Positions 28,386 to 41,400 of a stretch of DNA of 64,000 nt are shown one piece after another. Position numbers and translations under genes: made by a program. The stretch comes from Bimastos eiseni (lineage: Eukaryota; Annelida; Clitellata; Crassiclitellata; Lumbricidae), in the NCBI GenBank assembly GCA_959347315.1, contig OY365810.1, forward strand, positions 21,171,835 to 21,235,834. The letters run 5' to 3'. Under the pieces are notes generated by a model, which worked only from the letters and a program-made list of their open reading frames with translations, was not told where the DNA came from and searched no databases. Numbering within the stretch: position 1 is the stretch's first letter; every line of letters starts with the position of its first letter.

Positions 28386-31300
28386 TGTTTTGTATTTATT
28401 TGCGTATGTACGTACATGTATTTTTTTATGTACGATTGTACGTGGTCTTGTATTCCTATATGGAAATGTTGAAAGTCCATTTGATAGATCCATGGTGAAT
28501 CCATCTTAGCCGTGGGGTGGAAGTCTTTCTTGTCTGTCTTTATATAAGCAATCCACATGGAAAGCAACTCACGAGACTCAATGAGCTTCCTAACGACTTG
28601 TAATTACTGTGACCGTCTCGACGACGACGACAACGACAACGACGACGACAGACTCAGCGCTTTATTCGTCGCTGCGTCGTTAACCATTCGGCTTTTTTAT
28701 GTTCGTTTTGTAGAATCCGAAAAGGTGTCTACACCGATGCTAAGCACCTAGTCTGACCTGACCTGACCTGACCTGATCTAGTATAATCTATGGACCCGTT
28801 ATCGCAATGGAACGGCACAAGGCATCAATCGATCGTCTCCTCAACTGAAACCGTTGACAAAAAGCTTCTGAAATTCATCTGAAACGTGACAGAAATCGAT
28901 CGCTCTCAGCCTGATTCTCGCCTTTAACTATGGACAATTTCCACCTATGATTTATGGCGGTCTCAGTAAATTCTGTTATTTGTTACATTGTTTGTGTGGA
29001 CCGCATTACGTTTGCCGGTCGGTTAAACGTTCGTGAATAAGCTGATGCCCTTTACTTGGCCTTCGAGTGGTGCTATAGAAGTATGTATAGTTAAATTACG
29101 GGTATACGAAGCCTTGCTGCTAAGTTGCTGGAAGAAATTGTGCATTACTGAACCTTCAATTTATTTCTGACATTCAATGCGCGAATGGCGTGACTCATTA
29201 AAGGAAGAATATATTTATAATTCATTATGAGCATTTATATAGCGCCACTTAAAGAATATACTGAGGAGAGCTCCCAGCCCAGTCATGGTTAAAGAAAATA
29301 GAGTTGACACAGTTTAATGACACAATTTCAATGTTTTCTGCTGTACTAAACTGGACACAAACAATCGTTGAACCAATATAGGTGACTCGCAGGTTGAAGG
29401 CACTTGATTGGATTTCTTATTAATTGTAATTGCAGTTGTAACGAGTCTGCGATGCATTATTGTAATTTGAACGAACTCTGTAGCACCTGCACCGAGTTCA
29501 TCCGAATCGCTCATCTTTGGAAAACTCTACGGCGTTGTCGTTGGAGTTTGATTAAACAGACGCACCACGGTTTCCATGACCCGACATGACCCAATTCATC
29601 GAAAATGGACCCGACTTCTGAACCCAAGTATCTTAATCGACCCATGCATGACCCAACCCAATCCGACCTGACCTATCTTTAGTGATAAATTTGTTTATCG
29701 TCAAATTCCAATGTCGTTTTTCACAGCCATATAATATTGATAATCAATGATTTGTAAGAATGCATCAAGAAGACACCCCTCCCTTATTCCTTTTATTTTG
29801 GCCTAAACTTACTTACTTTAGCCATAAGAGTCCGCGCCCGTATGTCTCAGCATCGCATCATCAGCTAACTCATACGTTTGTAATCAATCCGTAGACTTTT
29901 CGTTTGTCATAAATTCATGAGGAATCATTCCATACGACAGCTTGAGCCAAGTTCGGTGAAAAACGAACAAATCTGGTGTTGCCCTAGGTGTTCGTGAAAA
30001 AATTCGTCGCCGTATTCAATTTAATTGAATGTAACTGATTAACAGTCCAATGTGGACCGCGGTTCGCAAAAGCGATGCTGACTTATGTAAAAGATTTTAC
30101 TCTCTGGCTTATCATAGGAACCCTAAAAAGCTGGGCGTCCATTCACACGGATGAGCGGTTGTGAACACTCCATTAAGGCTTTCAATGCAAAATTCGGTGT
30201 GTTGATGCCATGATTATAATTTATGGCCGCTATAGGGAATATGAGACATTTACAGACATGACTCTATTGCTCACTCTATCATAGTTGTATGGTCTCGAGA
30301 CAGTGTCTCGGTCTCGAGACGTCTAGAGATAGTTTTCAGTGTCTCGGTCTTGGTCTAGCGATAGTGTATCGAATTTTTAGAAACTGCCTTGAAGCGAAAG
30401 TCTTGCTCTGTCTCGAACAAGCGGTCTCGATAAGTTTCGCGTTAACTGTCTTAAAATCTTGCGCTAGGAACTGAAATCGTAATCTACGAGAAACTGTAAT
30501 TCTGGTTCATGCGCGAGTCACATGATACTGAAATCAATTCAGTTATCATAAAGTTGAAAAATGTCTGAGACAGAACCTGAATTTGTGAAGTTTGCGTTTG
30601 CTCAATTTGAAGTTATTGACAAAACAATAGCTATTGGCTATAAGTTTGTCACTGATGTAAAACCACCATAGCCGAAACGATCGGAACAACTTCGAGTTTC
30701 TCAGGGTGAGCAAGGATATTCGCAAATTTATAATTTCATTTGGTATTTCGTATCGAATTTTCTTGTTTAAAATTGTCTAGAAGATTTCAGACGTGTCTAA
30801 AAAGACTTTCTTTATACTATGCAGAAGATAGGCCGACGAAGAGATATCGAAAAAGATAAAACGCGGCAATATAAAAACTGTTCTCGGGAATTGGTGCTAT
30901 ATACATTGTAAGTTTCAAGTTGAAAACTTATACATTAGTATGCTACAACCTTTTCTATAAGATCACTTTTTACTGTCTCGCGCTGTCTCGTGCTGTTTTG
31001 AACCTAGTGCCTCGGTTTCGGTCTTGGTAACTCATTGTCTCGGTCTCGCCTAATCTGCATATATTCGTGACCTGACCCGAATCACGCACGGGTCTACCCG
31101 ACCCATGGACAACTCTGAAACGCACTGAGCTATGATTCGGCTATATAGAAATGAACTTCAGCCCTCAACGCCGTAGGTTTACGATGCAGCCTTTCAACCA
31201 TCATGCCATCCCATTTCTGTTTGTTTGTTCGTCTGTCTGTTTGTATCTTTTGTTTATGTCTGAGTGTTTTGTTTGTCTGTCGGCCAATTAGCCAATCATC

Positions 31301-33276
31301 TAGTGAATGATCGAGCAAGAGTGAATAAACGATTAAGTAAGTAAGTAAGTAAGTCAGGCAGGCAGGCAGTTCACCAGTTAGGCATTTAGTTATTCCGTTT
31401 CCATTAATCCAGCCATGGCAAGCAGTCAATTATTTGGTTGCTCTTTGTGTTTTGGTCGTCTGCAATGAAACGCAGCTCAAAAGCTTCTGGCGCCGTTGGG
31501 TCTGGATGCGGCAATTATTCTGAACTTATTCGAGACAATGAAGAGACGACGAGCAAGGGGAAGCGGAAGAGGGAAGGAGAGAGATACAGCTGGAAATGAC
31601 ATCTAATAGGACAGATAGCATCCTGCCACATTCAGTCATTAATCTGAGCCTGTGATAGCAGTGTGTGAATAGGCCAGAATAATTCTACCGTGAACAAGAA
31701 ATCTTTTATACGTAGACCCATGTTAAGGCATATTCAGTCTTACAGTGTTTCTTGGCGCCACATGAGCTATAGGCGTAATTATGTTTCTTCAAAAAACGAC
31801 CTTTTGATATCCCACTATCTATTTATCTTCCTATTGTGTTCCTTAATTAATCTGTTTCTTTCTATTGCTGTTAATGGTTGTTCTCGTTGATTAATTCTTA
31901 ATAATGACATGGCGGCCGAATACGTAATAACAGTAAGTCACAGGACCCTAACTCCAGCTACAAGTACAAGAAAACATCGCAGTTATATATTCGTTGCATG
32001 CATACTTGGTGACCAATCAAACAGCAACCAGTCAGCCACCATATAATACTGGTCGACCAAACAGCACGCAACTACTATTATTAGCGGTTTAGGTTAAGTA
32101 ATGAGTTTTGTAAAGCATAATGCACGCATTTTTGCCACAAGAAATAATTCGATAAGGCGTTAGGGAATGACAAGATTGGGATGTATTGTTGCTAAAATAT
32201 TATTACTGTCGACATCTTGATAATTATTCTGGATTGTTGTATATAAAGCTATTTTAAGATCACACCGTTTTCAGAGTTCATGGATCAAAAAGCAGCATTG
32301 GAGATATTTAGAACGAGAGGCGATTGTGCGCTGTTTGAGTCATTGAAACTGGGTAACTTATTTGCTGAGTTGACAGGCGCTGTTCATAATTTGGTCAGTG
32401 AGATATGGTACGATTAATAATTATTCTGCCATGTCCCGCTGATCATGCAAACAATATTTGTTTCACATATCCAGCAGTACTTGCATGATACCGATGACAA
32501 TCGAGGACAGTTTTGCCATGTTTGCGATAAATCATAGGGGCATATATATATCATTATATATATACGGTTTATATTCCGACACAATTAGTTTACCTGAACA
32601 GACATAAATAGGTTGAGTGATCAGAAAATATGCATCATAACAGTGATCCTGGCGCATTTGACGCACTACGTGAATTTGAGCAGAAAAACAAAAAAGAAAT
32701 GGACCGACGCCATTGCTTGTCATGTGTCCGCTGATCGTGGAGACATTAGGCCCATATACTATAATAAGTTGTACGACTACCTAGCCCGCCCCTAAATCCC
32801 CAATCGTATGTTCTCGCACCGCTGATGCAGACTTGACTGGTTTAGGCACAGGTCTACCATGCGCTTATGGTGAATGTTTTTACCCAGCGATGTTTAGTGC
32901 ACTGCCGAAAGACGACCAATTTACGGGGCTCAGTGATAAGCCTCTTTTCCACACTGGGATTCTCATGACATTGTATGCACGCACACATGAGAACCATTGA
33001 GAGGTGATTAGGTTTTAATAGCGAACTCGTGTTAGTTAGTTGCTGTGTAACGACTATGTATCAAAGCAAAGGGCGATGGTCGCTCTCCTCTCTTTGCCAG
33101 GATAGAGACTAGCACTGCCAGAGTATGCACAGTGACGGAATTGGACTCTATTAAAACTTTACCTGCAACAATGATGAATTTGGCCAAACGAAGCATAAAG
33201 TTCTCTGCAGCGGATATTTGTTTGGGTTCTTATTTTGCAATACTAGACAATCCTCAAACTTTAAACATATATGATG
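28386..33276. other. Host intergenic DNA with short repeats
   Basis: No gene supported. Contents: CTGACCTGACC repeat (28752-28778), a TTTATATAGCGCC tail motif (29234-29246), GACCCGACCC-rich patches (29570-29690, 31065-31110), GTCTCGGTCTCG clusters (30290-30345, 30975-31045), and GTAAGTAAG/GGCAGGCAG (31335-31368). A 36-codon ATG ORF at 30561-30671 has no recognised homologue. Confidence 0.45.
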
Positions 33277-34452
33277 ACCCATAAGTTTGTTCACCGTTTT
33301 CAAACTTAAATATCTCGGTCAAAATGATTCTTATCTCTTAAATATTTTTCATGGGTATACGGTACTCAAATATAATATTTAAGCTCCTAAAACTTTTAAG
33401 TCAAACGTGCATTAAATGACGTCACAGAGAAATGACGTCACACCGCGGCACGCGATGCGCATTTCTGGCTTGTGCCTGTATATGAGGCCCCATTATTCAC
33501 GCCGCTTAATTGAGTAAAAATAGAAGCATGGACTGTGGAAGACTAGTCTAATGCTTTGTTCACCGATGAGTTGCGTTTTATGTACCGAATGCTCAAAACG
33601 ACACACGTCGGTACTCACGTTAAGAGAACGTCTGCTCTCTCCACGTATGAAATTTACTTCGTCAGTGATGGTGTGTGATGGGATGTCGTCCGGGGGTCTC
33701 ATTAGCCTTAACTTTTTGCTAAATGGTATCATACTGAACTCGCAGTACTACATTACAAACAATCTCGGGTAAATTGCGAAGCCAGCGTCCGAGAGACAAT
33801 CAGACAACGACAGTATTGTGCAGCGAAATTTGTTTGTTGATAATGATCTTGGAAGTATTCCAGGAGAATGGCGCACGCTGTAATACATCAGCTGTAACGA
33901 TGTGATGGCTAGACGACAATCTCTTGTCACACAAAAAGCCGAAAAATTCGCCGCACAACTCTCCGGACCTCTCTCCTATTGAGAACCTGTGGAGGATTTT
34001 ATTTCTTAGAGCTTAATGAGTCAAAGACCGTTGATCAGCTCAAACGTCGCCTCCAACGAGCGTGGAGATCGAAGTTGGGAATTCAGTCGCTGATTCAGTG
34101 TATGCCGTAAAAGAGTCGGTGCATGCTGTCATTAAGCACTATGAAAATACTGTACGATAATAGCCTACGTCTGTAAGACTTAGGTAGCAACATTGTGTTA
34201 TGGTCTATTAAGCAAAATATTTTTACAAGTGATATTATAATGACCAAACTGAATCGAACGGCAGTTTTTCGAAAAACTGGTACTTTTAAATTTTTTAAAT
34301 ATTTATTGTCAACCACGGACCGGATAAAAGCCAAATTTTTACCAGTATCTTTCACTCTACTTGTGTATGCACTGACAAAATATCAAGAAAAACATAAAGC
34401 CGTTACTGAGAAAACGTATTTCGAAAACGGTGAAAATTTTTTTGTCACCCGA
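33277..34452 (+). mobile_element. Decayed Tc1/mariner element
   Basis: Plus-strand translation contains RMKFTSSVMV followed by a GLISLNFLLNG segment (33640-33725) and SPDLSPIENLW (about 33960-34000), the standard C-terminal Tc1/mariner transposase signature, interrupted by stops and frameshifts. The ends share TTCACCGTTTTC (33290-33301) and its inverted form GAAAACGGTGAA (34423-34434), consistent with terminal inverted repeats about 1.2 kb apart. Confidence 0.7.
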
Positions 34453-35609
34453 TATAATAATAAAAAACGAATCTGTCCTGCAGTCTACAATAGGTCTATA
34501 TAGTTGTTGATAGTTTTGTTCTTATTTGAAGAAATCACTTTAAGTTTAAATGATAAAATCAGCTGCTGTATCAAATTAGCAATTTTAAACAGCTGCTCTG
34601 TTCAGTTTAGAAATTCAGTTTAATTCCGCTCTGCTTAAATAGACACTGGGACTTAAAAAGACAAAAACACTTTATTGAGGACTTCAGACATTAGGTATGC
34701 ACAGGCCTAAGGACGTCGTTCTGTAGGATCTTAATTGAGTATGCTTTATTTATTCTGCCCTCAGCGATGATAACTATTAGGCATCCGGCCTAAGGGAACG
34801 CTTCTTATTCTTAAGAGGGACTTTCAAATCGCTATTTAGAAGGCAACAGATGAATCTTTTATAAATTTATGTTGAATTTCAATAATACAGAAGATATCGT
34901 CGCATTGTTCGGCTTTTTATCCCTGCCATTGATGTGATGAACAGGTATTGGCCTTAAAGATTTCAAATACGCTATTCGGCACACAATAATAATGATGATG
35001 ACGACGATTTATATGGCACCGTAAATGCGGCCATACCACTGCAAGGGCGCATAAGCTAATGACGGCAAGACCAAAGTAGACGACAGCTCAATGCCTCTAA
35101 AATCTATTTAGAATCAGAAAAAGACGCTTAAGATCAGGTGCAGACATACATTAGACTGATATTACTGGCCTAACCACGGTCATACTGAGATTATGTTTAA
35201 TCTTGAGTCGAATATCGACGCGATAACTGTCTTTAGTTTTCGTGTCGATTGGTTGTTTTCATCCTTAATCGCCATTTTATTAGACCAATGTGGTCCGTTG
35301 ATGTGAGGCCAGTGGCGCCTCTTACGGACGCCAGAAAGTAAGGAAGTAGACAGATAACCTTGGAGAATAGATCTGTTTTGAACGTCACCCTACCAACGAC
35401 CGTCTTTTGACGTTTGTACATCAAATGTCATAGAATGAACCGTGTTCTTCTCCAAGGAGGGTAGCTGATCCAAAAGATCTTCTTCCTTTGATTTTTCTAA
35501 GGTACATGTACATAACCGTTCACTGTGAGCTGAGAATCTGTTCGTGCAACGACCTAAATCACGACATCTTTCAACGCGGTCTCGCTATGTTGGCTTAAGC
35601 AGCTAAACA
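34453..35609. other. Host DNA, no gene seen
   Basis: AT-rich sequence without recognisable ORF or repeat beyond short simple tracts. Confidence 0.45.
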
Positions 35610-35617
35610 GTCTAACA

Positions 35618-36383
35618 CAGCGTTTCCCAAACTGTGTTCCGCGGAACCCAAGGGTTCCGTAAGGCGAAGACAGGGGTTCCGCGGAAAGCATTCAACAAGC
35701 TTGAAACAATTTCAAATAAATTATACCAATTTTTCAGGCGGACTTGCAGTATATTTGACGCATTTTCGCCTTACTGGATTGCATGATTCTTTTCATAATC
35801 CCCGCTTCCAGTTTAAAAAAAATCTTTCCACGATTCCCGCTTCTACTTAGGCAGAACTCCACCTTCCAGTTAAAATCTCATCATCATTTTCGCTTCCAAT
35901 TAAATGGCATTTTTTCATCAATTCTTTTCATTAATTAACCTTCTAGTTAACATCATTTCATCAATCAAGCTTGTACTGTAGCTAAAACATATATATTATA
36001 TATATATTATATATATATATATATATTAATCAACCTGCCTTCTAATTAAGATAGAGCTTAAATTACGGAAATTATATCGTACGTATTAGGCCGATACGAA
36101 CGAGAGTGAGTCAACTAAACTGCAAATTTCACATTATGCGTAGGCCTATAGGATGCTTTTTCATAACATTTGTGAAGGCCTATAAGTTTATGTGAAGAGA
36201 ATTTATGTGTCTTTGTCATCGTTTTTTTGTGTTGTTATTAATCTAATCTAGGCCTAAATCTATATTGTCTGCATTCTAAAACGTTTGCAAAACCGGAACA
36301 GTGTTTAGTTTTGGACCGGGGTTCCGCCAAAAAAAATTGAAGGTCAAAAGGGTTCCGCGGTCAAAAGAGAATGGGAAACGCTG
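35618..36383. mobile_element. Non-autonomous hAT-like transposon with 8-bp TSD
   Basis: The 766-bp element begins CAGCGTTTCCCA and ends TGGGAAACGCTG, perfect 12-bp terminal inverted repeats. GGGTTCCGCGG-type subterminal inverted repeats follow. GTCTAACA stands on both sides (35610-35617 and 36384-36391), a perfect 8-bp duplication typical of hAT. No transposase is encoded; the interior includes an (AT)n tract at about 35990-36026. Confidence 0.9.
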
Positions 36384-36546
36384 GTCTAACAAATCAATAG
36401 CATTCACAGCAGGACGACTGCCTACAAAGAAGTAATAACTTATCGATAACCGAAGACATGGAGTCATCCTTCAAAATTTCGTTGCTGTCTTTTGCTAATT
36501 GGTCTGACTGTCTGAGTTAGATATTTGAACTGGTTGCAGCCATTTA

Positions 36547-36626
36547 TGGAAAGGTTTCCTGGATGGAAAGGTTTCCTGGATGGAAAGGTTTCCTAGATGG
36601 AAAGGTTTCCTGGATGGAAAGGTTCC
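36547..36626. repeat. 17-bp tandem repeat (TGGAAAGGTTTCCTGGA)n
   Basis: Nearly five units. Each unit contains GGAAAGGTTTCC, an inverted-repeat core, so the array can fold locally. Confidence 0.9.
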
Positions 36627-37492
36627 TTGCTGGCGCAATCCAATGGATCAATCGATGACAGTGATTAGTCATTTAGCATTCAATGATACAGAGACATAGG
36701 CAGACTCCATCGTGGAATATGTTTACGAACGTCTTATGTAGGCTACGACAGGCAGGTAAAGAGCTTGTTGGCAAGCACAAGAAGTAAAATCTCAAATCCG
36801 CAATTAATAGTCCATCGGCCTACATGTAGACCCCTACTGTATGTGCTGGAGTGACCTCGACCGAAAGTCACGTGTCTACGATCGACGTTGACAGTCGTCA
36901 CTCTGCTCATTGATGCAACTTGACCCAGAGAGTCTCAACATCCATGCCATCTGTCAGCTGTCGATGAAAATCCGTTTCGCTGGTTCCAAGATTGTGCGTG
37001 GGTCCACTACTGGTGACTCTTTTCGGCTTACTTTATATAGTTTTGCTGACAGACGCATTGAACTTGTTCACTATGACATATAACATCATTTAGCCAAGCG
37101 CAGAGTAGATTTCTTGAAGGAGCCCTACATAAATGCTCAATTGCATATACGATATTATGTCGATTCATTCACAGATTGAGAGAAGCTGAGTCATGTCAGA
37201 ATCTCACCCGGAACCTAAAATACATCATGGGATATGTTACACTAATGTAATGAATTAAAAGAGGGTACATCATGCATAGGTTTAAGGAAGCATATGTATT
37301 GCAAAGGTCAAGAGAGCTTATGGATTGGTATCAACTTTCTACTACTTGCCATAAAACGTTCTCTTATCCATGAGACTGATTTCGGTTTGTCAGCCAGAAT
37401 GGTCTATTAAACGAGGATGTACACTACAGGGTGGGCTAACATAGATGAATCGACTTTGTTTGCATATAACTCGGCCAATATTTGTTAGTTAT

Positions 37493-38430
37493 TGTGGCGT
37501 TTTTGTCTTGCCGCCATGGGCCTTTTGATCTGCCTGCTATATTTGTTTGCCGCTAAAGGTCTTGGGATATATCTGCCGCTAGGGACTGTAGAGTCCGGGT
37601 GGACTCTGTAGGGCCCGGGGGACTCTGCAGGGTCCGGGGGACTCTGTAGGGTCCGGGTGGACTCTGTAGGGTCCGGGGGACTCTGTAGGGTCCGGGGGGA
37701 CTCTGTAGGGTCCGGGGGACTCTGTAAGGTCCGGGGGGACTCTGTAGGGTCCGGGGGACTCTGTAGGGTCCGGGGGGACTCTATGGGAAGGTCCTTGGCT
37801 ATAAATAAGAGCGCATTTCTGTGCAGTTGGTTCAGTCGGCAGTCAGAGAGTTTGGAGTTCAGTCGGATCAGTATGTCAGTTCAGTCTGGTTCGAGTTGTC
37901 TAGAGTAGTAGGACAATTTGCTCGAGTTAGACTGTAGTATAGTCGATGATGTACGAACTTTCCATGTATTCTGTTCGCTGCGGTTGAGAAGAAACATTGT
38001 TAAACTCTTCGGACTGTGTTTCTTCTTCTGCAGAAATATACTTCCTCGCCGTCTGATCCTGCCATCGACCGTCAAGGGGCTGTCGCTGTTGAAACTGTTG
38101 CGAAGACCCGTTCCAAAATGCCGGGCCTTACTACGTGGACATATAGCAAGAGGGAAAGCTTCGAATTCAGCCTCCTGGGTGGTACCAGTGAATAGAAGGA
38201 GGTATTGGAGTCTTCCCCGGGGCGTGTTGCCGTATCCTGCTGCTGCCAGACAAGCGCCCAAAGTCGAACGAAAGGAAGGTTCGCCATATTATCTATACTT
38301 AATATGTCAAGGTACATATATTTCATTTCAGTATTAGCTTGTAAAGAACTGAATTGATACCAGTTTTAATTTTTAAGTTTTAATTTAAGTTTTAATAAAA
38401 AGTAAATGTTTGGGACAGCACGAGCTGCCA
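37493..38430 (+). mobile_element. LTR-like unit (possible solo LTR of a Ty3/gypsy element)
   Basis: The 938-bp span runs from TGTTAG to GCTGCCA (TG...CA), with TATT on both sides. Inside are a TATA box (CTATAAATA, 37799-37807) and an AATAAA signal (38394-38399) about 35 bases before the end, in the order expected of an LTR. The CAGTC-rich sequence after the TATA box resembles gypsy R regions. No gag-pol follows, so it would be solo. A short duplication and single copy leave doubt; a host promoter is the alternative. Confidence 0.45.
37583..37787. repeat. G-rich minisatellite (ACTCTGTAGGGTCCGGGGG)n
   Basis: About ten 19-20 bp units with runs of 3-6 G separated by short spacers, just upstream of a TATA box. 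The G runs could form quadruplex structures on the plus strand. Confidence 0.9.
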
Positions 38431-41400
38431 TATTTTGTTGTTATTTGTGACGCAAAACGGCGCCGTCAAGGTGTTAGGTCTACATCTCATTTTTTGCTAA
38501 CACGAGCGTAGACACGATCATTTTGGGTGTTTGTAGGAGTTTATACCGTGAATATCTTCTCATTGCTACACCATGTCCTTTCAATTTTATCAACAGTAGT
38601 GCGTTGCTTCAGACGCTTGCATGCATCCAGTCGTTTCTTTGCGTCAGACTCGAAGAGCTGTTCAAAGGACTTCACGTCGACGGAAATATCTTAAAATTAA
38701 GGTCATCTTTTGCAATATGTCTTACGGTGCTCCTCGAAATGCCTGTTTCGTGATGAAGTTCTCGGGGGCTGGGGAGATTTGTTGCACCCGCAAATTAACT
38801 CGGACACACGAGCAATGATTCCGTGGTGGGTATGAGGCTGTGAGCGCCATGGGTACCGATTCGTAGGACTGTTCCAAACGTTTGCATAAAACTAAAGCTA
38901 GTACCAATTCAACCTATTCGAAGCTTATACTAGAGTGAAATATCTATAATTTTACACATTAAGCATAGATAACTTACAAATATTGGCGCCATATGCATGC
39001 GAAGTCGGTTCATTTATGCTCACCCATCCTGTATAATAGATCTAATGCGTTGTTGACGCTCTGTGATCAGCTGCCGGCTGCAAAGAAAATGTCGTCCTCA
39101 ACGGAGGAATTGCCAGACGTATGCGGTCGTCTATCATCTACGAGGAGTTGCTTGATGGTGAGGTTGTGTGTTTGCGAGCTTAGGTTGGCGCAGGTCAAAT
39201 TAGCACTTTTACGAATTACATAAAGACACTTTAATAGGCCTAAGCAGCGCTATTACGATTCCATGAAGGCACTAACTTAATTGGTCAAATACACGATGTC
39301 GCGGAAATGAATCGAAGACAAAGACTAATAGTGAGTATAGGGAAACAAGGCGGCATAACAGGGTTGTCGAGGCATTGTCCCCCTCCCAGACTCCTGTGAT
39401 GAGGCCTTTGATGACATTTCGCTCAACCTGTCTCCTCTACTCGTGTAAAGCTTATTCGACAAAATACTCATTAGGTCGTTGTGATTATTTTTTTAATCAT
39501 TGGACTTTTTTATTATACTTTACGTTTCGTCTGAGCCGCGTTTAGCTGATCTTAATTAGACCTACAATCGGATCAAAGGATCAAAGGATCAAAGGCGGGT
39601 CCGAGAAGTCGCATACTACTCAGATTAGAGCTAAACTGGGCTGATATTTTGGGCAACGATGAAATTATTTATAACAAACATATTTAGGGCCTACGTCTGT
39701 TGATAGACAAAAACTAGGAACGAAAGTTCGCGTTTTATTGAATTTGTGCAAATCATAACTAGCTATAGTCGACCTAGGAAATGTACTCGTATATCTAATA
39801 TATTAGCTAAGATAATAACTGATATAATTATAACGCGCATGTGTCACGAAGGTGTCTTATAACGATAGCATAGCCTTACATCGACATTTCTGCTTGAGAC
39901 TTTATTTAATTTATATATATAATAGGCCAACGACCAAGTCAAATTCACTGAACGTGTGAATCGCTTGTTATTGCGAAGGGTGGTAAAGTGTGTTTGGGCG
40001 TGTGTGAGTAAAAGGGAAATGTATAATACTCTTTACTAGTCTTTAATGACCGCATTTGGCGAAATCCTTCAAAACATCAACCCGTTTTAATAGATGGCAC
40101 CCCAATTAAAGTCTACATGTGCGGATCATGTTCGCCCGAAATTCAAATTTCTGAAATAAGTGACGATCAGTATGCAAATGAGAACCCTCGTGAAGAGATG
40201 CCCTTGGGACGTACGCTTCAGCCAACGTATAGCTATGACCAGCCGAGTGCTACGTCGCTGGATGTGTGCTTGTGATGTTGATATAAGAATAGGAAACATT
40301 GACTGATTGTGTCCTAACATTGGCTTCGTCTCTTCGTCTCATCGCTAAGTAAGAAACGCAGATGAGACTTTAGATGAGAACCGGATGAAAATCTGCGGTC
40401 ATTCGTTCACACATGCAAGACAAACGAACCATTCCAGGAGTGGATTTTCTCTCGTCCGTTCTTTTCTCAGAAGAGTAACATCATGGCCAGTGCAGCTGTC
40501 TGTCTACATGGCCGCATCATGAAAGTAAAAGACCTATACATACGCATTGCCATGGGCTAAATTGACTTATAGAGCGCCACTCTTTGCCACAACACACGAG
40601 TCTTCATTTAGCAAGAGGAATTCGAAGGCATTTCTATTTCACACAACGTAAAGAGAGTAATCAAGATTTTGTGCATTTAAGAGGCATTTTGTTGGCAAAT
40701 AGCATAGGCCACGTGACTGCATCAGACCACCCTTCAGATTCATACGGCCGAGTCTCAACCACGCGGACGGTGTACGCCCTCTGTAGCCGAGTGTTTTCGC
40801 CTCCGTGGAGGGCGTCTGACAAGACCATTTGAGTTACCTCGACCGATCGTCACGGATGGCTATTCAATCCACCGACCAACTTGCGACGTATGCCTTTTCT
40901 AAGTCATCTTTGCGCTTCGACGAATATCCCCACGCGCGTCATCTTCCGCCAGTGAGGGACACAGTATCCACATTTTCAAGTTCACAGTATCTGGTGGCTA
41001 TAGCGAACGCTGGTATCAGAATTTAGTCGTCGTCTGAGTATTTAGGCAAACTATTACTGCAGTGTACAGGTTCGTACCAGAGATGGCCACCATAAACCTA
41101 TACAGGCAGTCTGAGCACAGAGCCATGTATTTTACTAGCATCTATCTGACATAGCATACGACCGAGGAATTCAGTGCAATGCTGACGGTTGTGCGATGGT
41201 GTCAAGATCCAATTGTACAGAAATTCAGACAATGGTCATAAAACGGATGATGCCATAAGCTATTATAGCTACGTGAAATTCATCGTCTTCTTTGTTTGCA
41301 GTCTTTGTTGCATCGATTGATTTATAAAATTCACCCAACAGTAAAACGAGCTCATGTGAGTTGCATGGCTACAGATTCAGCTGCTAGATTAATGATGAAC

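Noticed and set aside
27836..28567. Long ORFs on both strands with YIHT and MYVC repeats
   Set aside because: They are translations of the (TATG)n microsatellite.
30290..31050. Candidate transposon bounded by GTCTCGGTCTCG clusters
   Set aside because: The clusters are partly self-palindromic and no target duplication or consistent inverted termini could be found.
38590..38907. Possible DNA-transposase helix-turn-helix relic on the minus strand
   Set aside because: Resemblance is weak, several frames are needed, and no terminal repeats or catalytic motif were found.
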